Positions 34,746-44,584 of a DNA stretch of 64,000 nucleotides are shown here, piece after piece. The position numbers and the translations under genes are program-made. Position 1 is the stretch's first letter, and every line of letters begins with the position of its first letter. Below the pieces are notes generated by a model. That model worked only from the letters and a program-made list of their open reading frames with translations, was not told the origin of the DNA and made no database searches. This DNA comes from Mesorhizobium sp. 113-3-3 (GTDB taxonomy: Bacteria; Pseudomonadota; Alphaproteobacteria; Rhizobiales; Rhizobiaceae), in assembly GCF_016756495.1 (NCBI RefSeq), contig NZ_AP023243.1, positions 5,770,501 through 5,834,500 on the forward strand. The letters run 5' to 3'.

Positions 34746-35810
34746 TCAGATACGGCTTCCCGACGCCGGGTCGAAGAAATGTACGGCTGACTTTCGTACG
34801 GAAAGCATGACGATCTCATCCGGCTTCAAAGTGACGCGTTCGCGCAGCACGCAGACGAGTTCGTGGCCCGCCATTTCGGCCGAAAGATGCGTCTCGGCGC
34901 CCGTCGGCTCGACGACGATCACCTTCGCCGCGGCACCGGTTTCGCTATCGATATGAATGTCCTCCGGACGCACGCCCAGCACGAGGCGCCGCCCTGCGGC
35001 GGTGGCGGGAATGGCTGACAGCGGGATGATTGATCCGTCGTCCAGTTCGAGGCCGGGATGCGGATCATCGCGCACTGTTCCTTCGACGAAATTCATCGCC
35101 GGCGATCCGAGGAAGCCGGCGACGAACATGTTTACCGGCCGATCGTAGAGCTCGAGCGGGCTTCCGACCTGCTCGATCCTGCCGCCATTGAGCACCACGA
35201 TCTTGTCGGCCATCGTCATCGCCTCGATCTGATCATGGGTGACGTAGACGATGGTCGATTTAAGCCGCTGGTGCAGCGCCTTGATCTCGGATCGCATCTG
35301 CACGCGCAGCTTGGCATCAAGGTTCGACAGCGGTTCGTCGAACAGGAACACCTTGGGATCGCGCACGATGGCCCGGCCCATGGCGACGCGTTGGCGCTGG
35401 CCGCCGGACAGCTGGCGCGGATAGCGTGCGAGCAGCGGCTGCAGCCCCAGGATCGATGCCGCCGTGTCTACCTTTTCCTTGATCTCGGCTTTCTTGGCGC
35501 CGGCAAGTTCGAGGGCGAAACCCATATTCTGCGCGACGGTCATCTGCGGATAGAGCGCATAGTTCTGGAACACCATGGCGATGTCCCGTTCCTTTGGCTG
35601 AAGATGGTTGACCACCCGCTCGCCGATCGAAATCTCGCCCCCCGAGATGGTTTCGAGCCCGGCTATCATGCGCAGCAGGGTCGATTTTCCGCAACCCGAA
35701 GGGCCGACGAGGATGACGAACTCGCCATCTTCGATGTCGACGCTGACCCCATGGATCACGGGGGTCGCGCCATAGGACTTCTTCACGTCGGCGATCTGGA
35801 CAGAAGACAT
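34746..35810 (-). CDS. Sugar ABC importer ATP-binding protein (UgpC/MsmK-like)
   Basis: A 354-residue ATPase with Walker A GPSGCGKST, Q-loop region MVFQNYALYPQMTV, signature LSGGQRQR and Walker B VFLFDEP; a C-terminal TOBE-type domain follows (RPEDIHID, EPTGAETHL). This matches MalK/UgpC-type ATPases of CUT1 importers for di- and oligosaccharides. It is the last gene of an operon with binding protein, two permeases and a glycoside hydrolase. Start 35810 (MSSVQIADV) is family-like; the upstream extension is not. Confidence 0.92.
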   Translation of the reverse strand: MSSVQIADVKKSYGATPVIHGVSVDIEDGEFVILVGPSGCGKSTLLRMIAGLETISGGEISIGERVVNHLQPKERDIAMVFQNYALYPQMTVAQNMGFALELAGAKKAEIKEKVDTAASILGLQPLLARYPRQLSGGQRQRVAMGRAIVRDPKVFLFDEPLSNLDAKLRVQMRSEIKALHQRLKSTIVYVTHDQIEAMTMADKIVVLNGGRIEQVGSPLELYDRPVNMFVAGFLGSPAMNFVEGTVRDDPHPGLELDDGSIIPLSAIPATAAGRRLVLGVRPEDIHIDSETGAAAKVIVVEPTGAETHLSAEMAGHELVCVLRERVTLKPDEIVMLSVRKSAVHFFDPASGSRI

Positions 35811-35826
35811 CTCGTAACCCCGTTTT

Positions 35827-37344
35827 CTAGCGCCGCGGCCTGACGCGGATGGCTTGATAGGGCTTGCCGGGCAACTCGACCCCGAAAGCCGCGTCCGCCT
35901 TGCCCCCACGCACGACCGAGCCATGGCGTGTCGGATGCGGTATCGGCGCCGGCACTTTCGTGGCCGGCGTCACCGTCATGGCCCATGTGTCGATGATGTC
36001 GATGTCGTAGTGGCCATCCTGCAGCGGTAGGCCGGAGGACCAGACGACCGGCTGATGCTCGCCAAGATAGATGTAACGAAGCTTGCCGTCGCTGGCGCCG
36101 GAGACGCGGCTCCAGGGCCATTCGGTGTTGTGGCCCATCGGCTCCAACCCGCTGCTGACGTCCTCTTCGATGACGTCGCGCAGGAAGCCGATCCGCTTCC
36201 ACGCCTCGCCGTAGAGCCGGCCGCCCTTGGCCCACCAGATCAGATCCTGGGGGTGCATGTAGGTTTCGCCGTGCCCGGCATAACCGCCGCGCATGACGGT
36301 GAGCCAGAACCTGTGCACCAACTCCTCGGCCGTGATGTTGCCCCACGGCTGGATGATGTTGCCTTCATATTCGGGCTCGTCGTTGACGACCGGCTTGCCA
36401 TAGGCTTCTCGCCATTCGGGTGTTCGTTTCACGTCCCAGTTCTGGATGCAGACATGGCTGACCCACGGTTTGCGATGGTCGAAATTCATCGACTGCTCGC
36501 CATTGTGGATGGATTTCAGATGTTGGTAGGGGTCATTCTCCTCAAGGATATGGAAGTAGCGGTCCCACTGCGCCATCGGCTTGGTATCGAGCAGGAAATC
36601 GTATTCGTTCGCCAGCGACCACCAGACGTTGCGATAAGCCGCGAGCCGTGCCGCGAGGTAGGCGACGTAGCGGAAATCCTGAGCCGCGCTCATGTCGGCG
36701 TAGCCCCACCGATCATAGGGATGGAAGATGATGATGTCGGCCTCGATGCCGAGATTACGCAGTGCCCCCACCTGCGTCTCAAGGTGGCGGAAGGCGACCC
36801 GATTCGGCCGGTCGAAATCCTCCTTGCCGTCCGCCCCTGTCTCGAAAATCGAATGCAGCGCCGGATTGGTATTGTAGGGATAGTCCTTTGGGAAGACACC
36901 CATGCGCAGCTTGTTGAAGCGCGCTTTCTTCAACGTTGCCAGCGTCTCGGCCTGCATCTCGAGCGGCTGGTGCGTCCAGGCATAGCAAGTGGTTCCGAAC
37001 GGGAAGTAGGGTGTGCCGTCGGCGTAGGCGAAATGGAATTTGTTGCGCACGCGCACCGGGCCATGGTTGCCCGCCGCCGGCGCCACCGCCTCGAAGGCAC
37101 CGGTATTGCCTGCCAGCAACGGGCTGTTGGACTGCGTGACGTAGCTCCAGCTGCCTTCATTGTCCGGCATGAAACGGATGCGGTAAGTGCCGTCGCCATC
37201 GTAAAAGCCCGGGACCGCGATGCTGCGGTTGGCTTGCGAAAAGCTGGCGGACAACTCGATCTCGACAAAGGGATTGCCATCCGCAGGCCCCTTCAGTTCG
37301 ATCTCGAACATGTCCCATTTCTCGACTGTCGTGCCGTCGGTCAT
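35827..37344 (-). CDS. Cytoplasmic DUF5060/apiosidase-like glycoside hydrolase
   Basis: A 505-residue protein with no signal peptide. Residues 5-75 form a DUF5060 beta-sandwich (VEKWDMFEIELKGP). The middle is a TIM-barrel of the DUF4038/apiosidase-like superfamily, with candidate catalytic acids in WWSLANEYDF (Glu247) and NDEPEYEG (Glu323/Glu325). The C terminus is a DUF5605-like beta domain. It sits inside a CUT1 ABC operon that shares an operator with the apiose locus. It may therefore cleave an imported apiose-containing glycoside in the cytoplasm. The substrate is inference; another glycosidase activity is possible. Confidence 0.75.
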   Translation of the reverse strand: MTDGTTVEKWDMFEIELKGPADGNPFVEIELSASFSQANRSIAVPGFYDGDGTYRIRFMPDNEGSWSYVTQSNSPLLAGNTGAFEAVAPAAGNHGPVRVRNKFHFAYADGTPYFPFGTTCYAWTHQPLEMQAETLATLKKARFNKLRMGVFPKDYPYNTNPALHSIFETGADGKEDFDRPNRVAFRHLETQVGALRNLGIEADIIIFHPYDRWGYADMSAAQDFRYVAYLAARLAAYRNVWWSLANEYDFLLDTKPMAQWDRYFHILEENDPYQHLKSIHNGEQSMNFDHRKPWVSHVCIQNWDVKRTPEWREAYGKPVVNDEPEYEGNIIQPWGNITAEELVHRFWLTVMRGGYAGHGETYMHPQDLIWWAKGGRLYGEAWKRIGFLRDVIEEDVSSGLEPMGHNTEWPWSRVSGASDGKLRYIYLGEHQPVVWSSGLPLQDGHYDIDIIDTWAMTVTPATKVPAPIPHPTRHGSVVRGGKADAAFGVELPGKPYQAIRVRPRR

Positions 37345-37362
37345 CCGTGGTTCCTTGCGTTG

Positions 37363-38229
37363 CTATTCCTTGACCGCGCCCGACGTCAGCCCCGAGACGA
37401 AGTAGCGCTGGAAGATGAGGTAGACGATCGCCGCCGGCAGCACCGTCATGACGATCGCCGCGTTGAGTTGGCCGTAGTCGCGGGCGAACTGGCTCTGGAA
37501 CGACATCAGGCCGAGCGGCAACGTCCAGCGGTCCGGATCCTGCAGGATGACCAGCGCCATGGCGAACTCGTTCCAGGTGGCGACGAAGTCGAGGATCAGC
37601 AGCGCCGCAAGCACCGGCAGCGACACCGGCAGGAAGATGCGCCTGAACACGGTGAAATGCGACGCACCGTCGATAAGCGCCGCCTCGCTCAGTTCCTTCG
37701 GCACGTCCCTGAAGAAACTGTGCAGGATGAAGACCTGGTAGGGGACGCCGAAGGCGAGATAGGGCAAGATGATGCCGACATAGGTGTTGATCAGCCCGAA
37801 GCTGTTCACCTGTTTGAAGATCGGCGCCAGCATCACCTGGAACGGGATCATCGTGCCAAACACGATGGCGAGGAAGACCACTTTGTGTCCCCAGATCTGG
37901 ATGCGGCTCAGCGAATAGGCGGCCATGGCCGATATCATCAGCCCGAGCGGCACCTTGATGAGGGTGATGATGGTGCTGTTGACAACCGTCGTGCCGAAAT
38001 CGCCGCGCCGCCAGGCATTGGTAAAATTCTCCCAGGCGAGGCTGGTGGGCGGCGCGAATGCGCCGGTCCCCATTACCGTGGCGTTCGATTTCAGCGACGT
38101 GAAGATGATGAAGACGAATGGAGCGATCCAGACCATGGCGACGATGATCAGCGCGATCCACAATGCCACCAGCAGCGGATCCACCCGCTCCGCGCCGGCC
38201 TGTCGAAAGGGGCTGGCGACGCCACTCAT
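37363..38229 (-). CDS. CUT1 ABC importer permease (MalG-like)
   Basis: A 288-residue permease with six membrane helices and the EAA loop ELSEAALIDGASHFTVFRRI, which docks with the ATPase. The N terminus and the ending VSGLTSGAVKE fit MalG-type subunits. It overlaps the other permease gene by four bases (start 38229, neighbour stop 38226). Confidence 0.92.
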   Translation of the reverse strand: MSGVASPFRQAGAERVDPLLVALWIALIIVAMVWIAPFVFIIFTSLKSNATVMGTGAFAPPTSLAWENFTNAWRRGDFGTTVVNSTIITLIKVPLGLMISAMAAYSLSRIQIWGHKVVFLAIVFGTMIPFQVMLAPIFKQVNSFGLINTYVGIILPYLAFGVPYQVFILHSFFRDVPKELSEAALIDGASHFTVFRRIFLPVSLPVLAALLILDFVATWNEFAMALVILQDPDRWTLPLGLMSFQSQFARDYGQLNAAIVMTVLPAAIVYLIFQRYFVSGLTSGAVKE

Positions 38230-39179
38230 TGATACGCCTCCTGCCGCTTCAGCGTCCAGCGCAGATAGGGGATGACGATGGCAACGGTGATGAGCAAGAG
38301 CACGACGGAGATGGCGCTGCCACGACCGAAGTCACCGAGTTGCATGGCCTGCGTATAGGCCCACATAGCGAGCATCTGCGTCGATTGTGCCGGGCCGCCG
38401 CCGGTCATGCCGTAGACGATGTCGAAGGCTTTCAGCGAGTTGATCAGCGACAGGATCAGGACGATGGTGATAGTGGGCCTCAGCGCTGGAAGCGTCACAT
38501 AGCGGAACAGCTGGAAGCGTCCTGCGCCATCGATGCGGGCGGCTTCGATCAGCGTCTGCGAGACGCCTTGCAGCCCGGCCAGGAACAACACCATCGAGAA
38601 GCCCGCGACCTCCCAGACATAGCCGATGAAGACCGAATAGAGCGCGATATTGCGGTCGCCCAGCCAATCCTGGATCAGGTTGGGCCATCCGGCTGCGGAG
38701 AGCAAACTGTTGAACAACCCGAAGAAGGGGTCGAACATCCAGCGCCACATGGTTGCCACCGCGATCGGTGCGATGATCACGGGCATGTAGAACAGGGCGC
38801 GCAGCGGCGATCGGCCAGGGATGTTCTGGTTCAGGCCGAGCGCCAACCCAAAGCCGATCAGCGGCGGGAAGATTACCGACAGGAAAGTCCAGATCAGCGT
38901 GTTCTTGAAGGCGACCCAGAACACCGGATCGTCGGCGAGCACGTAGCGGTAGTTGTCGAGCCCCACCCAATGCTTGTCGGCGTTCAGTCCATTCCATTTC
39001 ATGAAGCTGAGCTGGATGACGTCGATCATCGGATAGAAGGCAAAGACTGCGTAGGCCAGCACCGCGGGCGCCAACAGCATCAGTCCCTGCAAGGTCGGAT
39101 CCTGCAGTTTCCGGCGAAGCTGGCCTGACCGGGCAGGCATTCGCGCATGGCGATCGGCGGCGGAAATGTTCACGGCCAT
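38226..39179 (-). CDS. CUT1 ABC importer permease (MalF-like)
   Basis: A 317-residue permease with six membrane helices, the first at GLMLLAPAVLAYAVFAFYPM, and the EAA motif TLIEAARIDGAGRFQLFRYV. The conserved KAFDIVYGMTGGGP loop is typical for MalF-type subunits. It pairs with the downstream permease to form the channel for a di- or oligosaccharide. Confidence 0.92.
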   Translation of the reverse strand: MAVNISAADRHARMPARSGQLRRKLQDPTLQGLMLLAPAVLAYAVFAFYPMIDVIQLSFMKWNGLNADKHWVGLDNYRYVLADDPVFWVAFKNTLIWTFLSVIFPPLIGFGLALGLNQNIPGRSPLRALFYMPVIIAPIAVATMWRWMFDPFFGLFNSLLSAAGWPNLIQDWLGDRNIALYSVFIGYVWEVAGFSMVLFLAGLQGVSQTLIEAARIDGAGRFQLFRYVTLPALRPTITIVLILSLINSLKAFDIVYGMTGGGPAQSTQMLAMWAYTQAMQLGDFGRGSAISVVLLLITVAIVIPYLRWTLKRQEAYQ

Positions 39180-39212
39180 GTATCGTCCCAGGAGCGGTGC
39201 AGGAGAATCGGC

Positions 39213-39249
39213 TGGCCGGCCCCGGCCTGCGGCTTGTCGGGGCCGGCCA
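39213..39249 (-). other. Intercistronic hairpin after the CUT1 binding-protein gene
   Basis: A perfect 12-bp GC-rich stem (TGGCCGGCCCCG with CGGGGCCGGCCA, 13-base loop) lies 16 bp past the stop codon on the minus strand, before the permease gene. It has no T tract, so it probably acts as an mRNA stabiliser. Confidence 0.6.
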
Positions 39250-39264
39250 TCGCGAGGTTCAATA

Positions 39265-40509
39265 TCAGCTGCGATTGCCGATGAATTTCTGCAACTCGGC
39301 GGCTGCCGCCTTGGGATCGAGATTGTCGCTTGCTACCTCGTTGATCACCCGGAAGTATTCGGTGGTGACGTCGAGCGGAAAAGCCTGGTCGCCATTGACG
39401 AACGTCGCGGGGAACTTGCCAAAGATCTCGATCCATTTCTGGTCGAGCGGTTCTGTGCTCGTGTATTTGACGTTCTTGTTGACCGAGATCGAACCGAAAT
39501 CGCCTAGGTGCTTTTGCTGCACGTCGGTGGATTCAAGATAGTTCAGGAATTTGGCGGCGATGTCGGGAACTTTGCTCTTGGTCGAAATGTAGTTGTACTC
39601 GGCGAAGCCGTAGAGGCGGTCAGTACCGGTCGGGAACGGGAACAGGCCAAAATCCGCGGTGCGGTTTTCGCCCTTGAGCTGCCCCACCAGCCAGTCGCCT
39701 TCAAGCATCATGGCGGCTCGACCGCCGAGGAAGAGATTGAACGACTGCGCCTGATCGATCCCCATGAACGGCTTCAGCGTGTAATTCGATGTCCATTTGT
39801 GGAATTCCTCGAATGAGGCCGTGGCGCAGGCCTCGTCGGCCCAACTCACCTGCATGCTCATCAGACGGTCATGCTTGTCGACGCCGCATTTGGTTTCCAG
39901 GATCATGTCCATGAGACGCATGACGTGCCAGTTGACGGTCCCGCCAAATGTGATCGCCGGGATGCCGGCGGCTTTCAGCTTCTCGGCGTCCGCGACAAGT
40001 TCATCATAGGTCGCGGGGGCCGTGGTAATACCGGCCTTCTCGAACAGCGCCTTGTTGTAATAAAGCGCCTCGCCGTGGAATGTGTAGGGCACGCCGTGCC
40101 TGCCACCCTCATACTGCTTGGAGAAGGAAAGCGCCGGCGAGAGCAGTTCGTCGTCCCATTTGTATTCCGAGTAGTATTTGTCGAGCGGCAGGCTGAGCCC
40201 CGCCTTGACGAATTCGCCGCCAAGGCCAAGACCGCCCCACATGAAATAGATGTCCGGTCCCTGGTCGGAACCTGAGGCGACCCGTAGCGCCGACTTGTGT
40301 TCATCGGTGCCGCGGCCTTCCACCTTGATGGTGACACCAGGATTGGCAGCCTCGAATTCCTTGACGATGTCAGCCCATGCCTTGTTGGCGGAATCATTGG
40401 CGAAGGTCAGGGTCCAAACCTTGACTTCTTGCGCCGACGCTTCACCCGCGACCACCATGGCGATGGCACCCAAAAGCGCTACGCGCCGAAGTTTCCTTGA
40501 CGTTTGCAT
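39265..40509 (-). CDS. CUT1 ABC importer, extracellular solute-binding protein
   Basis: A 414-residue protein with a Sec signal peptide (residues 1-27, ending GEASA) and an extracellular solute-binding protein family 1 fold (VKVWTLTF, FEAANPGVTIKVE, AAMMLEGDWLVGQL). This type binds di- and oligosaccharides. ATG 40509 follows GGGAGGAGACT. Operator site 4 lies about 75 bp upstream, so it is the first gene of an apiose-regulated operon running to 34746. Confidence 0.9.
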   Translation of the reverse strand: MQTSRKLRRVALLGAIAMVVAGEASAQEVKVWTLTFANDSANKAWADIVKEFEAANPGVTIKVEGRGTDEHKSALRVASGSDQGPDIYFMWGGLGLGGEFVKAGLSLPLDKYYSEYKWDDELLSPALSFSKQYEGGRHGVPYTFHGEALYYNKALFEKAGITTAPATYDELVADAEKLKAAGIPAITFGGTVNWHVMRLMDMILETKCGVDKHDRLMSMQVSWADEACATASFEEFHKWTSNYTLKPFMGIDQAQSFNLFLGGRAAMMLEGDWLVGQLKGENRTADFGLFPFPTGTDRLYGFAEYNYISTKSKVPDIAAKFLNYLESTDVQQKHLGDFGSISVNKNVKYTSTEPLDQKWIEIFGKFPATFVNGDQAFPLDVTTEYFRVINEVASDNLDPKAAAAELQKFIGNRS

Positions 40510-40966
40510 AGTCTCCTCCCTTGACCGTGTACTCGCATCCGCCGAACCCTGGTCAACCTTAGCGGCAGCCATCATCATGTCAACTGGTATGATGAGATGA
40601 AGAGCGGGAGGATGCTTGCGGGTGATCAAAACTGCCTTCCAGGTCAGCAGCCTGGGCGGGCAGCAACGTGCCCAATCCGCCAACGATCAGCACCTTGCGA
40701 GGGCGTCGATCCACTTCATGTTGGCGAAGGTTCGTATCGTCTCATAGGTCGAGGAAAACGAGGCAGCTGCGCGCCACCTCGTCCAGCCCGGCTTGGGAAT
40801 CATCGCCCGTGCCCGTGCGCACCGGAAAATTGCTTCTGAAACCTAAGACGCTCATGAAGAGAGCGTCCGCCATTTGGTGGATACGGCTTCATCGCCAAGG
40901 AGATCTGGCGCATGCGCAAGCCCGGAGGCTCTTCAACCCCCCGCAGTCGCGACTTGACCCAGCCGA
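40510..40966. other. Intergenic region with operator site 4
   Basis: The promoter for the CUT1 operon lies on the minus strand: TTGACA at 40582-40577 with the operator at 40584-40596. No convincing gene is seen in 40600-40966; short frames on either strand lack family-like sequence. Confidence 0.5.
40584..40596 (-). promoter_or_regulatory. Apiose-locus operator site 4
   Basis: On the minus strand this reads CTCATCATACCAG, identical to site 2 (23596-23608). It overlaps the upstream edge of a TTGACA -35-like box for the CUT1 binding-protein gene. Confidence 0.65.
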
Positions 40967-42172
40967 TCAGCCGAGCGAGAGTTCCTTCGTCTGGTGTCTC
41001 AGTACGAGGCCGACCGCGCCCAGCAACGCATCGTTCTCGGTGTGCTTGCCAACGATTATCCGCGTGCGCAGGGCCGGAGCGACATCGCGGGACTTGATGA
41101 GCGTGTGGCGTTCATAGGACGCGATCAGCGGCGTCAACAGAATGTCACCCGCCAACGCCATCTGGCCCCCGATGATGATGAGCGGCGGGTTGAGCACCGA
41201 GCCGATCAAGCCGAGACCCCGGCCGGCAATCTCGGCGGTATCCTCGATCATCCGCAACGCCCTGACGTCGCCCTCCTTGGCCATCATAATGACATCGTCC
41301 ATGGTGACCTGCCGCCGCACAACACGCGAAATCTGTTCCAGTGGCCGGGCAAAACTCGCATAGAGCTCCAGGCATCCGCGATTGCCGCACCGACAAAGAT
41401 CGCCGCCGGGATCGATGCTGATGTGCCCGAATTCGCCGGCACCGCCGGCAATGCCCGTCACCAGCTGGCCATGCTGGACAATGGCGCCACCAACCCCCAG
41501 ATCGATCTTGAACAGCACGAAATCGTCTTGGCCGATGGCCGCACCCCACATCAGCTCGGCAATGGCCGAGCAGTTGCTCTCGTTGTCGGCGAAGATCGGC
41601 CGCTCCAGGACGGGTCCAAACACATCTCGTATGTTGACGCCAGCCCATGTTGGAACGATGCTCGCGCGCAGGACCACTCCATCGCGACTGACAGGACCAG
41701 AGACGGAAATCCCAACCCCCAGGAGTCCCGCCATCGGCAGACCATTTTCTTCGTAAGATTGGGCAATTGCCGATTTGGCCATCTGGGCCGCCTGCTGCGG
41801 TTGGTAGTCCAGTGCCATGGGGATAGTTTGTTCGGCAATGACGGAATGTGAGACATCGGCGACGATCAGCCTTATCTGCTGAAGCCCCAGATGAATTCCG
41901 ACGCAGGTGCCCGCTGTCGGATTGAGCGTCACGGCCGCGGCCGGCCTGCCAATGGCTCTGATCCCCTCGTGGCTGGTCGGGGCTTCGATTACCATGCCCG
42001 ATTTTCTCAAGCCATTGAGCGCGGTTGAGACCGTCGAGCGCGCCAGACCGGTGACACGTGCGATCTGCGACGCCGAGAGGGCGCCGCGCTCACTCAGGCA
42101 ACGCACAATCATGCTCTCCGGCGATGCGGGCGGCCTGTCGATCAGCCAGGTTCTAAGCGAAGGTTTTGTCAT
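40967..42172 (-). CDS. ROK-family transcriptional regulator
   Basis: A 401-residue repressor-type ROK protein. The N-terminal winged helix has LSASQIARVTGLARSTVSTALNGL in parts, and the ROK domain has GEFGHISIDPGG followed by the zinc-binding CRCGNRGCLE. It is divergent from the ABC importer operon at 42318, separated by 145 bp, and is the likely local repressor, responding to the imported sugar or its phosphate. Confidence 0.92.
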   Translation of the reverse strand: MTKPSLRTWLIDRPPASPESMIVRCLSERGALSASQIARVTGLARSTVSTALNGLRKSGMVIEAPTSHEGIRAIGRPAAAVTLNPTAGTCVGIHLGLQQIRLIVADVSHSVIAEQTIPMALDYQPQQAAQMAKSAIAQSYEENGLPMAGLLGVGISVSGPVSRDGVVLRASIVPTWAGVNIRDVFGPVLERPIFADNESNCSAIAELMWGAAIGQDDFVLFKIDLGVGGAIVQHGQLVTGIAGGAGEFGHISIDPGGDLCRCGNRGCLELYASFARPLEQISRVVRRQVTMDDVIMMAKEGDVRALRMIEDTAEIAGRGLGLIGSVLNPPLIIIGGQMALAGDILLTPLIASYERHTLIKSRDVAPALRTRIIVGKHTENDALLGAVGLVLRHQTKELSLG

Positions 42173-42317
42173 GGACCAACATAAACATCGTTGACTGATA
42201 GCTCCAATATGTCATCTTGGAAAGAACTTGAGATTAACGCATCTCGCCGGCGGCGGCTTCAAACCGCGGCCATAAGCGGTCGATACGAACCGTGCAACAC
42301 CATATGGGAGTGAAACT

Positions 42318-43583
42318 ATGAAATGCATCATGACCGCCCTCGCGGCCGCCGTTGCGTGCACCTTTGCCGCCGGGGCAGCCTTCGCCGAGCCCAAGACGAA
42401 CCTGCTGCATCAATGGGCGACTGGATCGGACGCGCAGGCGATCGCCAAGCTCGGCGAGATGTTCACCGCCAAGGGCGGCAAATGGGAACAGACCTCGATC
42501 GCCGGTCACACGGCCAATACGCTGGCCAAGCTGCGTGCCGACGTGATCGCCGGCAATGCCCCGCCCGCCGTGCAGCTGAAAGGTCCGGAAATCGCCGAGT
42601 GGAACAAGACCGGCATGACCGCTGATCTCGACGAACTGGCGGCTTCGGAAGGATGGGAAAAAGTGGTCGCGCCGGAATTGCTTCCGGTGATGAAGCCGAC
42701 CGGCAAATGGGTCGCCGCCCCCATGAACATCCACCGCATCAACTGGCTGTGGGCCTCGCCGAAGGTCATGCAGGCCGCCGGCGTGACGGAAATGCCCAAG
42801 ACCTGGGCCGAGTTCAATGCGGCCTGCGACAAGATCGTCGCGTCCGGCAAGATCTGCATCTCGCATTCGACCGCCGACTGGACGGATTCGACGGTGTTCG
42901 AGGTCGTGCTCTACGGCCAGGATATCGATCTCTACCGCAAGGCCTTCGTCGAGGGCGATGTCGAATCCATGCGCAGCCCGGGGATGGTCAAGGCCTTCCA
43001 GCAGATGCGCCTGATGACGACCAAGTACATGGATCCGGGCATGGTTGGCCGCGACTGGGATTCGATGTCGGCGCTCGTGGGCAAGGGCGACGCGGCTTTC
43101 CACATCATGGGCGACTGGACGATCGGCCTGCTGACCGCCGCCGGCTTTAAGGAAGGCACCGACTATGTCTGCGCCCAGGCGCCGACCGATTGGGGCAAAC
43201 CCGGCTTCATCCTCAACTCGGACTCGGTCGTGTTCTTCAAGCAAAAGGACCAGGATTACATCGACGGCCAGAAGCTGCTTGCCAGCCTGATCCTGTCGCC
43301 CGACTTCCAGACGGTCTTCAACCAGGCCAAGGGCTCGATTCCCGCACGCCTGGATATCGATCTGTCGAAGGGCTTCAATCCGTGCCAGCAGCTCTCGCAG
43401 AAGGATCTCCAGGCTTCGATCAAGGACGGCACGCTGGTCCGCTCGATGGCGCACAACATGACCATCCCGCAGAAGATGCGCGGCGCGATCATGGACTCCA
43501 TTACCGAGTTCGTAGCGACGCCCGACATGTCACCGGAGGACGGCGCCAATGCGATGGCCGACGCGGCCGAAGCACAGAAGTAG
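42318..43583 (+). CDS. Glucose/mannose-type ABC importer, solute-binding protein
   Basis: A 421-residue periplasmic protein with a Sec signal peptide (residues 1-23, ending AAFA) and a family 1 solute-binding fold (LLHQWATGSDAQA, MGDWTIGLLT). It resembles the binding protein at 51965. The first gene of an operon with two permeases, ATPase and three enzymes; the ROK gene is divergent. GGGAG precedes the ATG. Confidence 0.9.
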   Translation: MKCIMTALAAAVACTFAAGAAFAEPKTNLLHQWATGSDAQAIAKLGEMFTAKGGKWEQTSIAGHTANTLAKLRADVIAGNAPPAVQLKGPEIAEWNKTGMTADLDELAASEGWEKVVAPELLPVMKPTGKWVAAPMNIHRINWLWASPKVMQAAGVTEMPKTWAEFNAACDKIVASGKICISHSTADWTDSTVFEVVLYGQDIDLYRKAFVEGDVESMRSPGMVKAFQQMRLMTTKYMDPGMVGRDWDSMSALVGKGDAAFHIMGDWTIGLLTAAGFKEGTDYVCAQAPTDWGKPGFILNSDSVVFFKQKDQDYIDGQKLLASLILSPDFQTVFNQAKGSIPARLDIDLSKGFNPCQQLSQKDLQASIKDGTLVRSMAHNMTIPQKMRGAIMDSITEFVATPDMSPEDGANAMADAAEAQK

Positions 43584-43591
43584 ACAGGAAC

Positions 43592-43622
43592 GGCCGGGCG
43601 CAGTTTCTATCCGCACCCGGCC
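43592..43622 (+). other. Intercistronic hairpin after a binding-protein gene
   Basis: GGCCGGG and CCCGGCC form a 7-bp stem with partial inner pairing, 8 bases after the stop codon; no T tract. It is in the same position as hairpins after the other binding-protein genes in this window. Confidence 0.5.
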
Positions 43623-43648
43623 ATCCTCCATCCAGTTCCGCGCCGCAA

Positions 43649-44584
43649 ATGTCAAATCACGACCTGATCCTGTCGACCCCGGCGCCCGCCCGCCCCTGGC
43701 GCGAGCGGCTGGGCTCCGCGATGCCCTTGCTGGTGCTCGGCCCCTCGCTTGTGGCGAGCTTCGTCTACGTTTTCGTGTTCACCGGCTGGACGCTCTACAT
43801 CTCGCTCTCCAACTCCTCGCTGCTCCCGACCTACGGCTTCGTCGGTCTGGACAACTACGCGTCACTCTGGGCGAACCGGCGCTGGAACATCGCTTACACC
43901 AACCTCTTTCTCTTCAGCGGTTTCTACATCGTCGGTTCGATGGCCGTGGGGCTGCTGCTGGCGATCCTGATCGACCAGCGTGTGCGCGGCGAAGCGGTCT
44001 GGCGCACGATCTTCCTCTATCCGCTGGCCGTCTCCTTCATCGTCACCGGCACGGTCTGGAGTTGGCTCTATAACCCGACCGACGGTATCCAGGCGATGGT
44101 GCGCGGATTGGGCTGGACGAATTTCAGCTTCGCGCTCGCCAGCGACCGACACTATGCAATCTATGCGGTGATCATCACCGGTGTCTGGCAGGCCTCGGGC
44201 TTTGCCATGGCACTGTTCCTGGCGGGTCTGCGTTCGGTCGATTCGGACCTCGTCAAGGCCGCGCAGATCGACGGCGCATCGACCTTCCGCATCTATCGCA
44301 AAGTGCTTCTGCCAACGATTGCGCCGATCTTCCTGGCGGTCGCCGTCATCCAGATCCAGTTCGCCATCAAGACCTTCGACCTCGTGGCGGCCCTCACGAA
44401 AGGAGGCCCGGGTATCTCGACCACGTTCCCTGCCATCTACGTCTATGACCTGATGTTCCAACGCGGCCAGATCGGCGAAGGCGCCGCGGCGGCCATCATG
44501 ATGCTTGCCGCTCTTGCCGTGGTGCTGGTGCCCTATTCGTTCTGGGTGGTCTGGCGCCGGCGCAAGGAGGCCGGCCATGGCTGA
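43649..44584 (+). CDS. ABC importer permease (glucose/mannose type)
   Basis: A 311-residue six-helix permease with EAA loop DLVKAAQIDGASTFRIYRKV and IKTFDLVAALTKGGPG. No clear ribosome binding site precedes ATG 43649, which was chosen from family-like N-terminal length. It overlaps the next permease gene by 8 bp. It is paralogous to 50893-51849. Confidence 0.9.
   Translation: MSNHDLILSTPAPARPWRERLGSAMPLLVLGPSLVASFVYVFVFTGWTLYISLSNSSLLPTYGFVGLDNYASLWANRRWNIAYTNLFLFSGFYIVGSMAVGLLLAILIDQRVRGEAVWRTIFLYPLAVSFIVTGTVWSWLYNPTDGIQAMVRGLGWTNFSFALASDRHYAIYAVIITGVWQASGFAMALFLAGLRSVDSDLVKAAQIDGASTFRIYRKVLLPTIAPIFLAVAVIQIQFAIKTFDLVAALTKGGPGISTTFPAIYVYDLMFQRGQIGEGAAAAIMMLAALAVVLVPYSFWVVWRRRKEAGHG

Noticed and set aside
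36055..38232. 725-codon plus-strand open frame
   Set aside because: It is antisense to the hydrolase and permease genes, whose minus-strand products match families; the plus-strand product is rich in Arg, His and Asp with no domain.
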